This document shows positions 52,901-63,300 of a DNA stretch of 64,000 nucleotides, piece by piece; within the stretch, counting starts at the first letter, position 1, and the number at the start of each line of letters is the position of its first letter. The position numbers and the translations under genes are program-made. The notes beneath the pieces are model-generated. The model ran no database searches. It was not told the DNA's origin and was given only the letters and a program-made list of their open reading frames with translations. Where the stretch lies: assembly GCF_037975245.1 (NCBI RefSeq), contig NC_092568.1:23853501-23917500 (forward strand), given 5' to 3'. The DNA is from Apostichopus japonicus (Eukaryota; Echinodermata; Holothuroidea; Aspidochirotida; Stichopodidae).

Positions 52901-55900
52901 TATTTAATAATCTACATATGAAATTAAAAAAGAAAACCAAAGTGAAAAGTTCAACTGTATATCAAGTTCATTGATAAAATTGATTAAAGCTGCTTTTTGA
53001 GTTGATTTTGATAAATTTTTCTTATTCTTGAAGTTACTCGATACTAAAATGCCATAACATTGTACGTCAATAGCTTGACTTGCCAATTAGTTTCATTTTA
53101 AATTTAAAAACCAAGAAGAAAGTTTCTAATTTGCTTGTACCAAGTGGCTGCACAATATCTTGAAAAGCTGTGCAGGAAACAAAATTTGGGAATCAAATCA
53201 AATCCATTCATTAAAATGAGTGATCATTGTCTCAGTGATTTTCTAGTATATTGGGGCCTGGAGTACTAATAACCACTCTGATTCACTAAAGCAAACTTAC
53301 TGTAATCTTCTGTACAAATGTGACAGAACATACATGTAGGCTACGACAAAACATATTTGTTGTGGGGTGACTCATATGCTGTGCCTTGGCAGCAATCACA
53401 TCGAGAGCCTTGGACATATATACTCATTTCTCGTGACAGTTGATTTATCTCATGCTCTTTATTTTAAATCTGTTAGCTCCTTCATAATACGATAGCAGTT
53501 GACAATAGAGTATATATGTTTCATCCCTTCTTCATTTACTATTTCCGTATCGAATAAATAACCCTTGATGGAGTCGCAATTGACACCTTTACTATACAGT
53601 ACATACGGTACACTGCAGAGTACCTGATGGTTTATTTTCATGTATAATGAAACATTCAGCTTGAAGAAGTCATTATCATGCTCGGTGTAGAAACACTCAT
53701 GTCTACGGGTTTTACTAACACATGATATTCATGACGTCAGAAGAAAATACCATTAGAAGAATTAACAGTCCATTTAGAATTTACTGCGGCTAATTATAGC
53801 ATTCTATCTACGTCAACATTGTGTGTTTAGCAGAGCGTGTTACTATGTCCTCCAAAAGAAATTGCATGTGCCATTCTGTCCAGTATAAACAAAGAACATG
53901 TACTAGGCAAAATTGATGTTGTAAAGGTTTCCTAGTATTTTTTTATTCATTTCTGCATAAGGTTCCAGTTAAAACCAATATTAGGTTGAATTTCATGTAG
54001 AGTTCTTGCTAAAATGCAAAACTCATGCTAATTTTGCCCTAGCTTACAAAATCCATTCTTCAACCAAAGAAATGTCACTAAGTTAAGCTTACTAGATAAA
54101 CTTTAAATTCACAATATCACAGTTTTCCCTTTCTGTTGAAGGAGAGCTGAGCAAGTTTTGGTTTAAAAAGATTGGGAAGTTCTCCTCACAATATAGTAAG
54201 TTTTGTCAATGTTCATATTATACAGTTTTAAGTAACAACTTGACTGGACATTGGTTTTCTTTAAAATGGCCTATTTATGACTTATTTTACCTTCCCCCCT
54301 CTTTCTGCAGGGGGGGGCAGAAAGAGCTTCCAATAGGGACAGCTGTCTCGATAATTGGTTACAGTTCTCTTCTCTGACATAACTTCTCACCTGCAAGAGA
54401 TGACTGCTTGCTGTGCACATAGTCTAAAGCCCTGGCGATAAATAACGACCTGATACCTTTTTTTAGAGATCCTCCCCATTGTCCCTAATTATACCAAATA
54501 AAACTAAATTAAGATCCCATGGTTACTTCAAAACAACACCATAAAATACAACAAGATATTGTAACGACACGTCAAAGCTCATTGTTTGTCGTTAGTGTTA
54601 ACAAGTATTTTCTCCAATCAAATGTTTTAACTTGGGTTGATTCTTTTACATTATTAGACGCTTTACGGGAATTGTTTGTTAGATAAAATCTTATAAGGGG
54701 TGTCACTTGCTTGATTTATGAACAACTGTTAAGGGGGAACTCTCTCTTGTTGACCGACTTTGGAGGTCACTGAGTAGGACGTCTAGTTTACGTTCCGGGG
54801 GGCCAAAAATGTTGGGTCTGGGTAAATCTTAACCAGCACGCATGTCGTATTTAATTGTGTTTTATTGGTTGATGGTTGTAGACTGGGCGTGGTTTATGTT
54901 TCTAATAGGTTTAAGTGTAGGTTCACACGTTATAGGTATAGGAAGTAGTTTCTGTTTAAAAGCAACTGCGGGCTCGGACCAGGGGTTGGTGAGGAGGATT
55001 CCATGCTCGGACGAGGGGCGGTTCCCGGCTCGGAATAGGAGGGGTAGAACGAATGTGACCATGAGTTAGGAGACGAACGAGTCATCTATTGGCAAAAACA
55101 GTGGTGGAACAGCCCAGGAAGTCGGATCGGACGACAAGTAAAATAACCCAGAAGACCAGGTTCAACACTTCGGTTCATCTGCGCCGCAGTTCACCAATCC
55201 GCCAACTGCGCCGCCAATCACCAATCCGCCAACTGCGCCGCTGATCACCAATCCGCCAACTGCGCCGCTGATCACCAATCCGCCAACTGCGCCGCCGATC
55301 ACCAATCCGCCAACTGCGCCGCCAATCACCAATCCGCCAACTGCGCCGCCGATCACCAATCCGCCGACTGCGCCGCAGTTCACCAATCCGCCGATTGCGC
55401 CGCTGATCACCAATCCGCCAACTGCGCCGCCAATCACCAATCCGCCAACTGCGCCGCTGATCACCAATCCGCCAACTGCGCCGCCAATCACCAATCCGCC
55501 AACTGCGCCGCCGTTCACCATTCCGCCGACTGCGCCGCTGTTCACCAATCCGCCAACTGCGCCGCAGTTCATCAATCCGCCAACTGCGCCGCAGTTCACC
55601 ATAGCCCAATCTTCAGCGCCGAAGTCTATCGTTCTGCCCTCCGTGTCGAGACCCGCCATTAGTAATGTACTGTGTTGTATTTAACTTCATCGACTTCTAA
55701 GCATGTGTTAAAACCTGGTTTCGTATTTAATAATTGCCTCTGTAATGCACGACCACTGTGCACCATCTTGACATGTATATAGATCGTAAATAAACGGGTA
55801 AACTTTAATATCTCCTGTCGACAGCCTCATTCCTGTGTTCCCGCATTTCCACTCTTCCTTGCGCTCACCACCGAGGACGGCGCGTTACAATATATACAAG

Positions 55901-58900
55901 GTTCATTTATTCAAGACAGAAAGGGTTTCAAATGAACTAGTACATGACTTCTAACCTTGGGTTCACTAACAAACTACTAAACTGTGGGATAAGAATATCA
56001 ACTTTGAATGCCAAGGTTTGGAAACCGAAATTTAGATCCCATGGTTACTTCCAAACAACACTATCATAAAATTCAACAAGTTAAATTTATTCAAGGTTTA
56101 TAATCAGAAAGTAATTCGGAAATCTGTTTTTTTATGCATGTATTAATTAATACATACACAGGTACTTAGTACATCTTTTAATACCTGCCTATGTACATAA
56201 ATACATGCATGTATCTATTTATTCATTCATTCACTCATTTCATCCACTCACTCATTCATTCATTTATTCCTCCATTTGTAGTTTATTTCTGCTATTTATA
56301 AGCATCATTTGAAAGTATGATTATATCCCAATATGCATTATCATCAGAACATCCTAACAGTTTGCACCATTTGACATGTAGCTATCACAGCAGACACAGA
56401 TCGGACATTTTCTGCACAGCGATACAATGATTCAAACACACACTTCTATTCCATTACATTTGCCATTTTGTTACACTAAAGATTACATTGATGAATTATT
56501 AATGTTTAAAGTGTGTGATAACGATTTGCGCCATTTAGGAGGGAACCCTAGCGTTAAATTGATGACTAATGTCAAGGCCTTAAGGATGCCTCGTCAGCAT
56601 CGTCGGTTGTCGAGAATTGTCAAGATTACTTTCCCATTCCTGTATGATCACTCAGTCCCCAACCAATCACTCAACCATCAGCCAAATTAGATTTTCATCT
56701 TCTCTTATACAAGTACGGCTGTGTTTCCACTGAGAAAGATAGTTGTCGTCAGGACATAGATGGAAGTTAAAAATTATCCTTGTCTCTGAAAGAAGTAAAA
56801 TGCTTGTTCGTTTTTAGAGCCTTACTATCAATAATTGCGAAAGAGTTTGTGTAATATTCCACCCACACCACAGTGCACTGTCCGAGTTCAATTTTAAAAC
56901 GAGTGTCCATCACAACCCCTGCCAGTTTTCTCCCTCTCTCTCTCACTAAATGGTTTTTCAATTTTTAAAACTGTGTAAACGATCTAGATGAAGGGTTGCA
57001 ACATTAGTATATAAATTACATCCGAATCTCATACTACAAAGGAAACCTCCTCAAAATATTTACTAACAAGAAATTCAGTTATAATCAGTAGTGTAAGTCA
57101 TAGTCCTACATTAATGATGAAGTGTCTCCAGTTGAAAAGTTATTCTTAAGAATTACAGAATCGACTCTCGTGGACTAAATGTTCATTGAAGTCAGTACGG
57201 TATAGCCATGTTACTATAATGTACCCCAATGTTAACGGTGACACCTCTTGACTTAAGAGGTATTCTAGAAATGACAAAATTGATGCACAAATGCATGAAG
57301 GAAACAAATTTTAAGAGCTGCATTGACTGAAGCTTCTCTATACACGGACAATTATTAGCAACTTATCCAAACAAATCAATCATTGCTTTTGTGTCAGCCG
57401 CATAAGTGTTCTACACCACTGTCAGGGCGGCAGATTTCTACACCCACCATCCAGAACCTTCCATGCGAACTGTACTACGACCCACCAGATGCCATCCCCT
57501 CAGAATCGATACTCAGAATACATGGAAGCCAGTCTGAGACAATTTTCTGATGTCCAGAAAATTTGTATGACACACTGCTTTGGGTTCGAGCCACATTAAG
57601 TTTGTGGACCATGGGTGAACTGTACATGTGAATCATGGATCTTGTGTAACTTTCCACTTGTTTGAGGACTAATTTTCTAATTTTAGAAGAATGAATATCT
57701 CAATAATTGGGAAAAGAGAGGGGAAAGGGAGTGGCGGGGGGGGGGGGGGAAGGATGGGCGAGGGACAAGGAGAGGAGGAATAGGCCTTTACACAGGAGAA
57801 TGAAAGGTGGCAACTAATTAAATAGCATTTGAAAATTGTCTTTACCTGAGATACTCTAGCGAGAAGAGGTTGCAGCCATCCTATGTTTGCCTCACAGTGA
57901 CTGTCTAAGAAAGTAAGAATACCAGCTTCAGCTGCATCAGCTCCTCTCACCCTGGACCGAATGAGACCTTGAGAAAGGAGAACAAACAAATAGCAGACCA
58001 TAAGGTAAGTGACTCAAGGGCAATAGATTGGAATATATATATATATATATATATATATACAAAAAAAGTGTTTATATATATTGGCTACTTAGCATCTAAA
58101 AGTAACTGCCTCCCAGGCCGATACTAATTATATTTTGTTCGGCAAAATTTTTAATATTGGCATGCAAATCTTCAGTACAAGTGGTATTCCCTATACCTTT
58201 CAAAACACAGTTTTACCCTTATTCGTAGATAAGAGGTTTTGAATGATCCTGTATACCCATGCCATTACATTTGGTTAATACCACTCAATAGTCAGTCATC
58301 CTGGCCAAACCCTTTAATCTTCACACATAACTGAATACCTCTCAATCAAACTAAGATATCTGAGAGGTTATGACCCAGGTTTTGCTGTCGCTCCTTGTTG
58401 GTGGTCCGCTAACCCTTCAGAGTTATTACCTGATTGATCCAGTTAAAATGATTTTTCATTTTGCCTATAAAGGTCATCGCAGGGCCTTTGAAGTGGTTTC
58501 TGCATGTCCAGGTGTGATATGAAGTTTGCTTATTATTACACCAGGTGAAAACATGACAAGTCCATCAAGCGGCTCCTTTACCTTGATACTTTGAGAGTAA
58601 ATAAAATTATTGGGGTCTGAACAATTTCCTGAACAGCTTCCTACCTGCGCCCTCAGCAGGACAATACCTTGGATGACATTGACTAATTCTCACACCGACA
58701 GAGCGTCCAATGTGAACTAGCAGAGTACGACGTGTTTCCTTGTAACTATGTTTTTGCAGTCCCAGGAGAGCGCAGTTTACAAACCTAGCTCCCCTGGGAA
58801 AATAACACAAATGCTGTCGAACCTTCAAGAAAAGACCTCACATAATGCGATCAATATGTATAAAACATCGCCAAGGCAGGAAGAATGGACGTTAAAGTAC

Positions 58901-60399
58901 TTTTTGCACAGTTAATCGTTCTCATGTTTTACTTCATGTCGCTTGCTTGACACTGGCTGCAAGGTATTCTAGAAATGACAAAGTTGATGCACAAGTGCAT
59001 GCACAACCTCAAAATGGAAACCAATTTTAAGAGCCGCTGCACACACTTTGCTAATGTACTATTTCAGTTTTTTTGCAGGCTAATTGTAGATTCTTAATAT
59101 GGGCCGGTTTACACTCGATACGGATTGCATACTGAGGTCAGGATTAAATGCAGGGCTTTCGATCGATCAATACAACTAAGTGTAGATGCAAATGGAAAAT
59201 GGAGATGTTAATGCGAAAAGGCAAAGCATTGAATAAAAAGCTCTGACTGAGTTTTAGGTCATAGTAAACACTGTCCAAACATATTTACGGGGTTGTGCTT
59301 ATCTGCACTTCACATAAAATGAACACAGCGACATAAAATGCCATAGTGATTTGATATGCAATGGTGTTATGAACAACTGCCTCTTCAGTTGATCAAGTTC
59401 ACATGTCCTTTAATGTAAACATATCTCTTGAACTCTTTTTGAATGTATTTGCAAACTGGCTATAGAATGGGTATGGTAGATATTTGAATTCAGGTCCTTT
59501 CATGAGACCCTGGGAAAGAAATCTATTCAGCCAAGAACCCATTGTGTGGTATCTATGTACAAGTAGAACAGCTTGATCGTTGTTTTATGAATAACATAAT
59601 AGATTCTAAAATGATCACTTCCTCTGGTTTGTTAACTGTTCTGAGTTACGTGCAAATGTTAAAATCATTGTGGAACAATTAACAAAGCAGCTGTGACAAA
59701 GTATGGCTGCTTGGATGAACATGGTTTGCCCTGAAATGCACCTCTGTCACTTGCCTTTCTAAACGTTTGTGAATTCACAAAACATGTTTATATGTGCTAA
59801 TCAATGACACCTCAATCCTCAATATAAAACAGTATGGGCCATTTTCCCACTAATCATAAACGTGTGCTTCTCATATTTCTTCTTCTTTTTCATTTAATAT
59901 TTCCATTTGCCTCACAAAAGACAAAACTATTCATAAGAAATGTGGTGTGCCTGGTGAAAACATGGTGAAACAACAAACTTATTATTACACAAAACATACA
60001 ACCAATTGACAAAATCCCACAAGCAAAGACAGGTAACTTAAATTTATTTTTAAATGTGCTTGTAGGCCTAATAATCCTTAAATATGTGTAGGACTAATTC
60101 AACAAATATTGACATCTTTGGCTAATCAATCAAAATTCTTGTTTTGAAAATTACTGCACAGAAATCTTTAAATATGTCTTCAGATTGCATCTCTCCCATT
60201 TCTAATTGTCTACCCATTTGGTGGAAAATCACTCTAATAGTTGTACCAGTTGTAGAGGAGAGGAGAGAGGAGGAGAGGAGAGGGGAGGGGAGGGGAGGAA
60301 GGAGAGGAGAGGAGAAGGGAGTAGTTACTCTACCTTCACGTCTTGGGTTTCTTAAAAGCTTCACCTTTGGTATTGTAGCAATCTTCTCACCGTCTAGAG
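36209..60399 (-). CDS. GALNT2: Polypeptide N-acetylgalactosaminyltransferase 2-like, 3' part (11 exons; 5' exons beyond the window)
   Basis: The enzyme transfers GalNAc from UDP-GalNAc to Ser/Thr of proteins in the Golgi, starting mucin-type O-glycans. Exons in order: 60334-60399, 57846-57967, 49790-49877, 45773-45857, 45143-45246, 42449-42575, 41228-41320, 40062-40145, 37771-37906, 37247-37366 and 36209-36358 (TGA at 36209-36211). Phases agree throughout, giving about 391 residues, as expected for this part of a 571-residue GALNT2. Visible motifs: [20 protein letters not shown], the metal-binding DSH in [63 protein letters not shown] with the third metal His, AEVWMDEYK and [18 protein letters not shown]2 rather than GALNT1/13 is chosen from the [21 protein letters not shown] wording and the lectin sequence. 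The transmembrane anchor, stem and first part of the GT-A fold are not in the window. Confidence 0.92.
37907..40061. other. GALNT2 intron
   Basis: A 2.2-kb AT-rich intron with a short (GTCT)n near 38740-38755 and a C9 run near 39808-39817. No exon or recognisable element was seen. Confidence 0.6.
40685..40740 (-). repeat. Retroelement-type 3' tail (copy 2, inverted)
   Basis: On the minus strand GAGTTCCTGCTTGCAGGAGG is followed by ATCTAAAATACATACATA, matching 35075-35151 in opposite orientation. It lies in a GALNT2 intron. Confidence 0.5.
41815..42235. repeat. Diverged tandem repeat of about 110-130 bp with TGACCTTTGACC blocks
   Basis: GTTGACCTCAAATGACCTTT recurs at about 41830, 41969 and 42191, with a weaker copy near 42092. 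The first two carry TGACCTTTGACC (41842-41853 and 41971-41982), which has the form of a DR1 nuclear-receptor site. Between them lie related blocks such as CACCAAAG and AAGGCCTATCTAT. It lies in a GALNT2 intron. Regulatory activity is not implied by sequence alone. Confidence 0.65.
42576..45142. other. GALNT2 intron
   Basis: This 2.6-kb intron contains a degenerate hAT-like fragment at 43931-44145 and G/C homopolymer runs near 44022-44034 and 44866-44878. No extra exon was recognised. Confidence 0.6.
43931..44145. mobile_element. Degenerate hAT-like MITE fragment
   Basis: It starts CAGTGGAGTACCCAGGATTT, one substitution from the common hAT-like terminus CAGTGGCGTACCCAGGATTT. The interior has GGGATCTGGGAGCATCCTCC followed by a C run and GAAAAAATATT, in the style of these MITEs. 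The right end near CCCCTGATCCATTCTAG is decayed and no target duplication was found. Confidence 0.4.
46368..46502. repeat. Short minisatellite around ACACACACCTGGCTGAGAT
   Basis: Three to four copies of CACACACCTGGCTGAGA(T/C) are separated by C/T-rich spacers, giving a unit of about 45-55 bp. The open frames of Val-Trp-Gly type on the minus strand are by-products. Confidence 0.7.
48002..48384. mobile_element. hAT-like MITE, 383 bp, TSD CTTGCAAG
   Basis: The ends are CATAGATGTAGGA and the complement of TCCTACATCTATG, a 13-bp perfect inverted repeat. CTTGCAAG flanks both sides (47994-48001 and 48385-48392). Near each end there is a G/C run and GCCCGAAAAAT occurs twice internally. No transposase is encoded. 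It lies in a GALNT2 intron. Confidence 0.88.
54560..55889. mobile_element. Probable solo LTR, 1330 bp, TSD ATAT
   Basis: The segment begins TGTAACG and ends CGTTACA (TG...CA with a 7-bp inverted terminus). ATAT lies directly on both sides (54556-54559 and 55890-55893). It is clearly richer in G+C than its surroundings. An AATAAA at 55789-55794, about 95 bp before the end, fits an LTR polyadenylation signal read on the plus strand. No gag/pol is present, so it would be a solo LTR of Ty3/Gypsy or BEL type; the family is not certain. A minisatellite fills its second half. Confidence 0.65.
55180..55612. repeat. 27-bp minisatellite inside the LTR, about 15-16 copies
   Basis: The unit is ACCAATCCGCCAACTGCGCC plus a variable GCTGATC, GCCAATC or GCAGTTC. 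Because 27 is a multiple of three, several frames are open: plus frame Pro/Thr-rich NPPTAPPIT, minus frame GGLVIGGAV over 165 residues, and a third RSWRIGDWR. The plus frame runs into a TAA at 55139 without an ATG. I see no evidence that any frame is a gene. Confidence 0.9.
57257..57330. repeat. Low-copy repeat, copy A
   Basis: AGGTATTCTAGAAATGACAA, TTGATGCACAAATGCATG and CAAATTTTAAGAGCTGC recur with small changes at 58961-59040, on the other side of the GALNT2 exon 57846-57967. Class unknown. Confidence 0.6.
58961..59040. repeat. Low-copy repeat, copy B
   Basis: Matches 57257-57330 in the same orientation, with an extra block of about 12 bp (CACAACCTCAAA) in the middle. Confidence 0.6.
60253..60320. 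repeat. Purine-rich (GAGGA/GGGGA)n tract
   Basis: Nearly pure purine on the plus strand, hence polypyrimidine on the GALNT2 sense strand within 15-80 bases after the splice donor. Confidence 0.85.
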
Positions 60400-63300
60400 C
60401 TGAAAGCAAAAGAAGTGATTCACATAATTTATATCTGCAGGTAGGTCTATACCAGACTGCTTGATGTTCTAATAAAGACAAATTGTCTTCCATGCAGATT
60501 TATACAGTCTTATATATCAGTGAGGGTGAAAAAAGAGACAAGGAGGGTGAGGATGGTGAGGTACGTGTCAGTCTTTTCGGTCATTGCCCTAAACTGATGC
60601 ATGGCACCACTGAAAAATGCATGTCACCTGTTACCACATCCAATAAAGGACATGTACAAACATTACAGACAGATCCAATGGTGTGTGTATTAGAATTAAA
60701 GCCAGACATATTATTGTACAAGACAGATACTTGTATGGTATCATGCGTACATGTATGTTAACTGCTACATGTCTAGCAGGATCCATACATCAGACACATA
60801 TCCATCTTTAAATGTTATATTTTGTCACAGTACTTCACGTTCTAAACATGTTCTCCTAAATTTACCTCATCTGTATGAAGTAAGGAATTCAAAGAAGGCA
60901 CCTGTACATCCTGCTGACCAGTGGCGGAGCATCCATACAGTCAGAGGGGGCGGATGCCCCCCCCCCCTGACGGACTCAAATGGACTTCTGGCGCCTTTTT
61001 CAGCTTTTTACCACTTTTTACTTATTCGCGATTATTGACTTTTTATTGCGCTCTCAAAACCCTATTGAAATTTGTCACATTTTGTTGGTGCAATTTTCTG
61101 ACAAAATGGCAATGACAACCTGTGGTGGCGCTCCACTTAGATAGTGTCGAAAGCGCCCCTACAGACCATTCTCGCCCCCTCTGACCAATACCCCTAGCTC
61201 CGCCACTGCTGCTGACATTAGATAATGTAAAATAAACCACCTGCCGATAAACTTTGACCATTCTCTGACAGATATACAAATGTATCCATTGATGCTTGCT
61301 TATAACTTTAAAGCAGACGGTTCTGTATTATCACAATTACTAACCCAACACTAAGGTACAAAGTTACTGCCATGCAATGTTATGAAAGAAATCTGTCAAT
61401 TGGGGTTTTCTTCTCACTTTAATAGCTTGCGATACGTTTCATTCCTGGTTCTAATATACAAAGTTGGATAAGCAATTTATCGCCCATTTTTGCTATACTG
61501 TACTTTCATGTCCACATTCAAAGCACAGCTTGTACTGACAGTATAAGCTCATGTCATTGTTATGCTTCTATCAGATGATGGTAAGGAACTGTTTTTACTG
61601 TCAGTACTGAGTGTTGTTTGATGCATGATATGGGAGGAGTGTATATAGAGAGTGGTAATAACATTAGGAAATTGTCCAAACTGGCTGTACTAATTATACC
61701 TGACAATTTTTTAAATTAAGTTCAGCACACTCAGGATTAAATTATCTAGTTTTCAAATTGATAATTTTGCAGATTAAGACCATTTGGCATGGATCATGCA
61801 TTTACCTGAAAACTTGTACATTGGAAAAAACAGAAAATGTTTCTGAATTTTACCATGTTACAGTACCATCTGAATGTGACTGTTTCTTCTTCACTTCCAT
61901 TAAATAAAAAAAATACCCGGACCATACTTGCACCCTGGATACCCATTTTATCTGCAATTATTTTGGTGAGAATCCTTGGCAAGATGGGGGTAAACTTGTA
62001 AATCAATCACCAGTGAAAAATGCCAAAACTCCTCACATCAGTTTCATCCCCTTGAGCTATGAATAGAACTTCTCTGCCCAGAAGGAACTCTCCCTGTTGG
62101 CAAAATGTCTCCCCTCAACTCATGAAAATGTCAATATATTAACAGGTTCAATTTTGAAATAGTAACAGGTGCTGAATTTCTTCATGCTTTATTGAACTTT
62201 GAAAATATGCCCACAAAAAATTAATTTCACTTCCCAGCTAACATTTTTTATTATACATCCCCCAAGGGCTCCCAAAGAGTCGATAAAGACAGGAGTCGGT
62301 GGTTGCAACTAATGCCAGACATATGTCGAATTGAATTCCCAAAATAGCCATTCAATTATGCTGCAGATTCTAGAACGGGCTCGGCAAAAAAAAACCTTTA
62401 AAAAAAATCACTGCACGGTTTGCTTTGTTAAGAAAGAATCATTATTTTTTTTCAAATGAAACATTATCATGGCTAAGTGACAAATTATTAGTTGAATGAA
62501 AAAGACTTATCTACTTTGATCGGATTTGTATTTAATACGGTACCCAGACTGTATTTAATTGGTCTTTTCAAATCATTGTGGATGGGTTAGGTAGAGGTCA
62601 CAGAAAGAATACATGAAGATAAAAAGGTCTGGCTGGCTGATAATACCACTCTAAAAGGACAATCTAAGACTTTTGAATATGTTCGCAAAATAGTATGTAA
62701 TTGACCTTGTGCGCTAGACAAATGGATATGGCAGCAAGGAAAACATCTTAAACAGAAGGGGAAGAAATTTTTAGTTGAATATACTTTGTAAGCAAGCTGT
62801 GACAAACTTGACATATAGTAAAGTAGGTACCAAATAGCTGTCAAATGGTTTGGGATTTTGATGACTACAGCTGGTTTTCTCTTTCTATAGTTGTATGGTC
62901 AGTACTTTGTAACTATTTTACCATGTAACTTTAAAGTTCGTTTGCTTGGTCTGTTGTTTATGAAGCTAAAAGAAACGACAGAAGTTTTACATTTTGAATT
63001 AAGGAATGAATCTAAATATATTTTATTGCATCCAATCTGAACTTGCATAATAATATGATGTAGCTATGACACAATATCACACAGTTAGTTCATTTATCAG
63101 TATATATGTAGTCTGTTATGTACGGTGTCTGAGTTTTGCAGTCTGAGTTTTCCTGCTTGTTTCCTCACCAGACGGATCTATGAAAGGAATGGAAATACCA
63201 CTAGTACTGCTGACATACTTGCAACTGTCACAATTCTACTGTGTGACTCACCGTTTAATTTACCATCTCATGATGGGATTTCCAAATCTGATATGAAATA

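Larger units (their letters stand above)
49878..57845. other. Large GALNT2 intron (8 kb)
   Basis: The intron holds the probable solo LTR at 54560-55889, a duplicated segment on either side of it, and an (ATTC)n-type tract at 56213-56275. Sequence from 50000 to 54400 is AT-rich with no gene I can support. A 62-codon plus-strand open frame at 51304 matches no family I recognise. Confidence 0.6.
57968..60333. other. GALNT2 intron
   Basis: Contains a (TA)n at 58037-58060, low-copy repeat copy B at 58961-59040 and a purine-rich (GAGGA)n-like tract at 60253-60320 immediately inside the donor of exon 60334-60399. No further exon was recognised. Confidence 0.6.

Noticed and set aside
55162-55659. 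A 165-codon minus-strand open frame of GGLVIGGAV repeats that looks like a silk or collagen-like protein
   Set aside because: It is a by-product of a 27-bp tandem repeat, which keeps several frames open on both strands. It lies inside a probable LTR and has no splice or homology support.
60144-60493. Open frames on both strands rich in Arg/Glu or Ser/Pro
   Set aside because: They arise from the purine-rich simple repeat and overlap a true GALNT2 exon in another frame.
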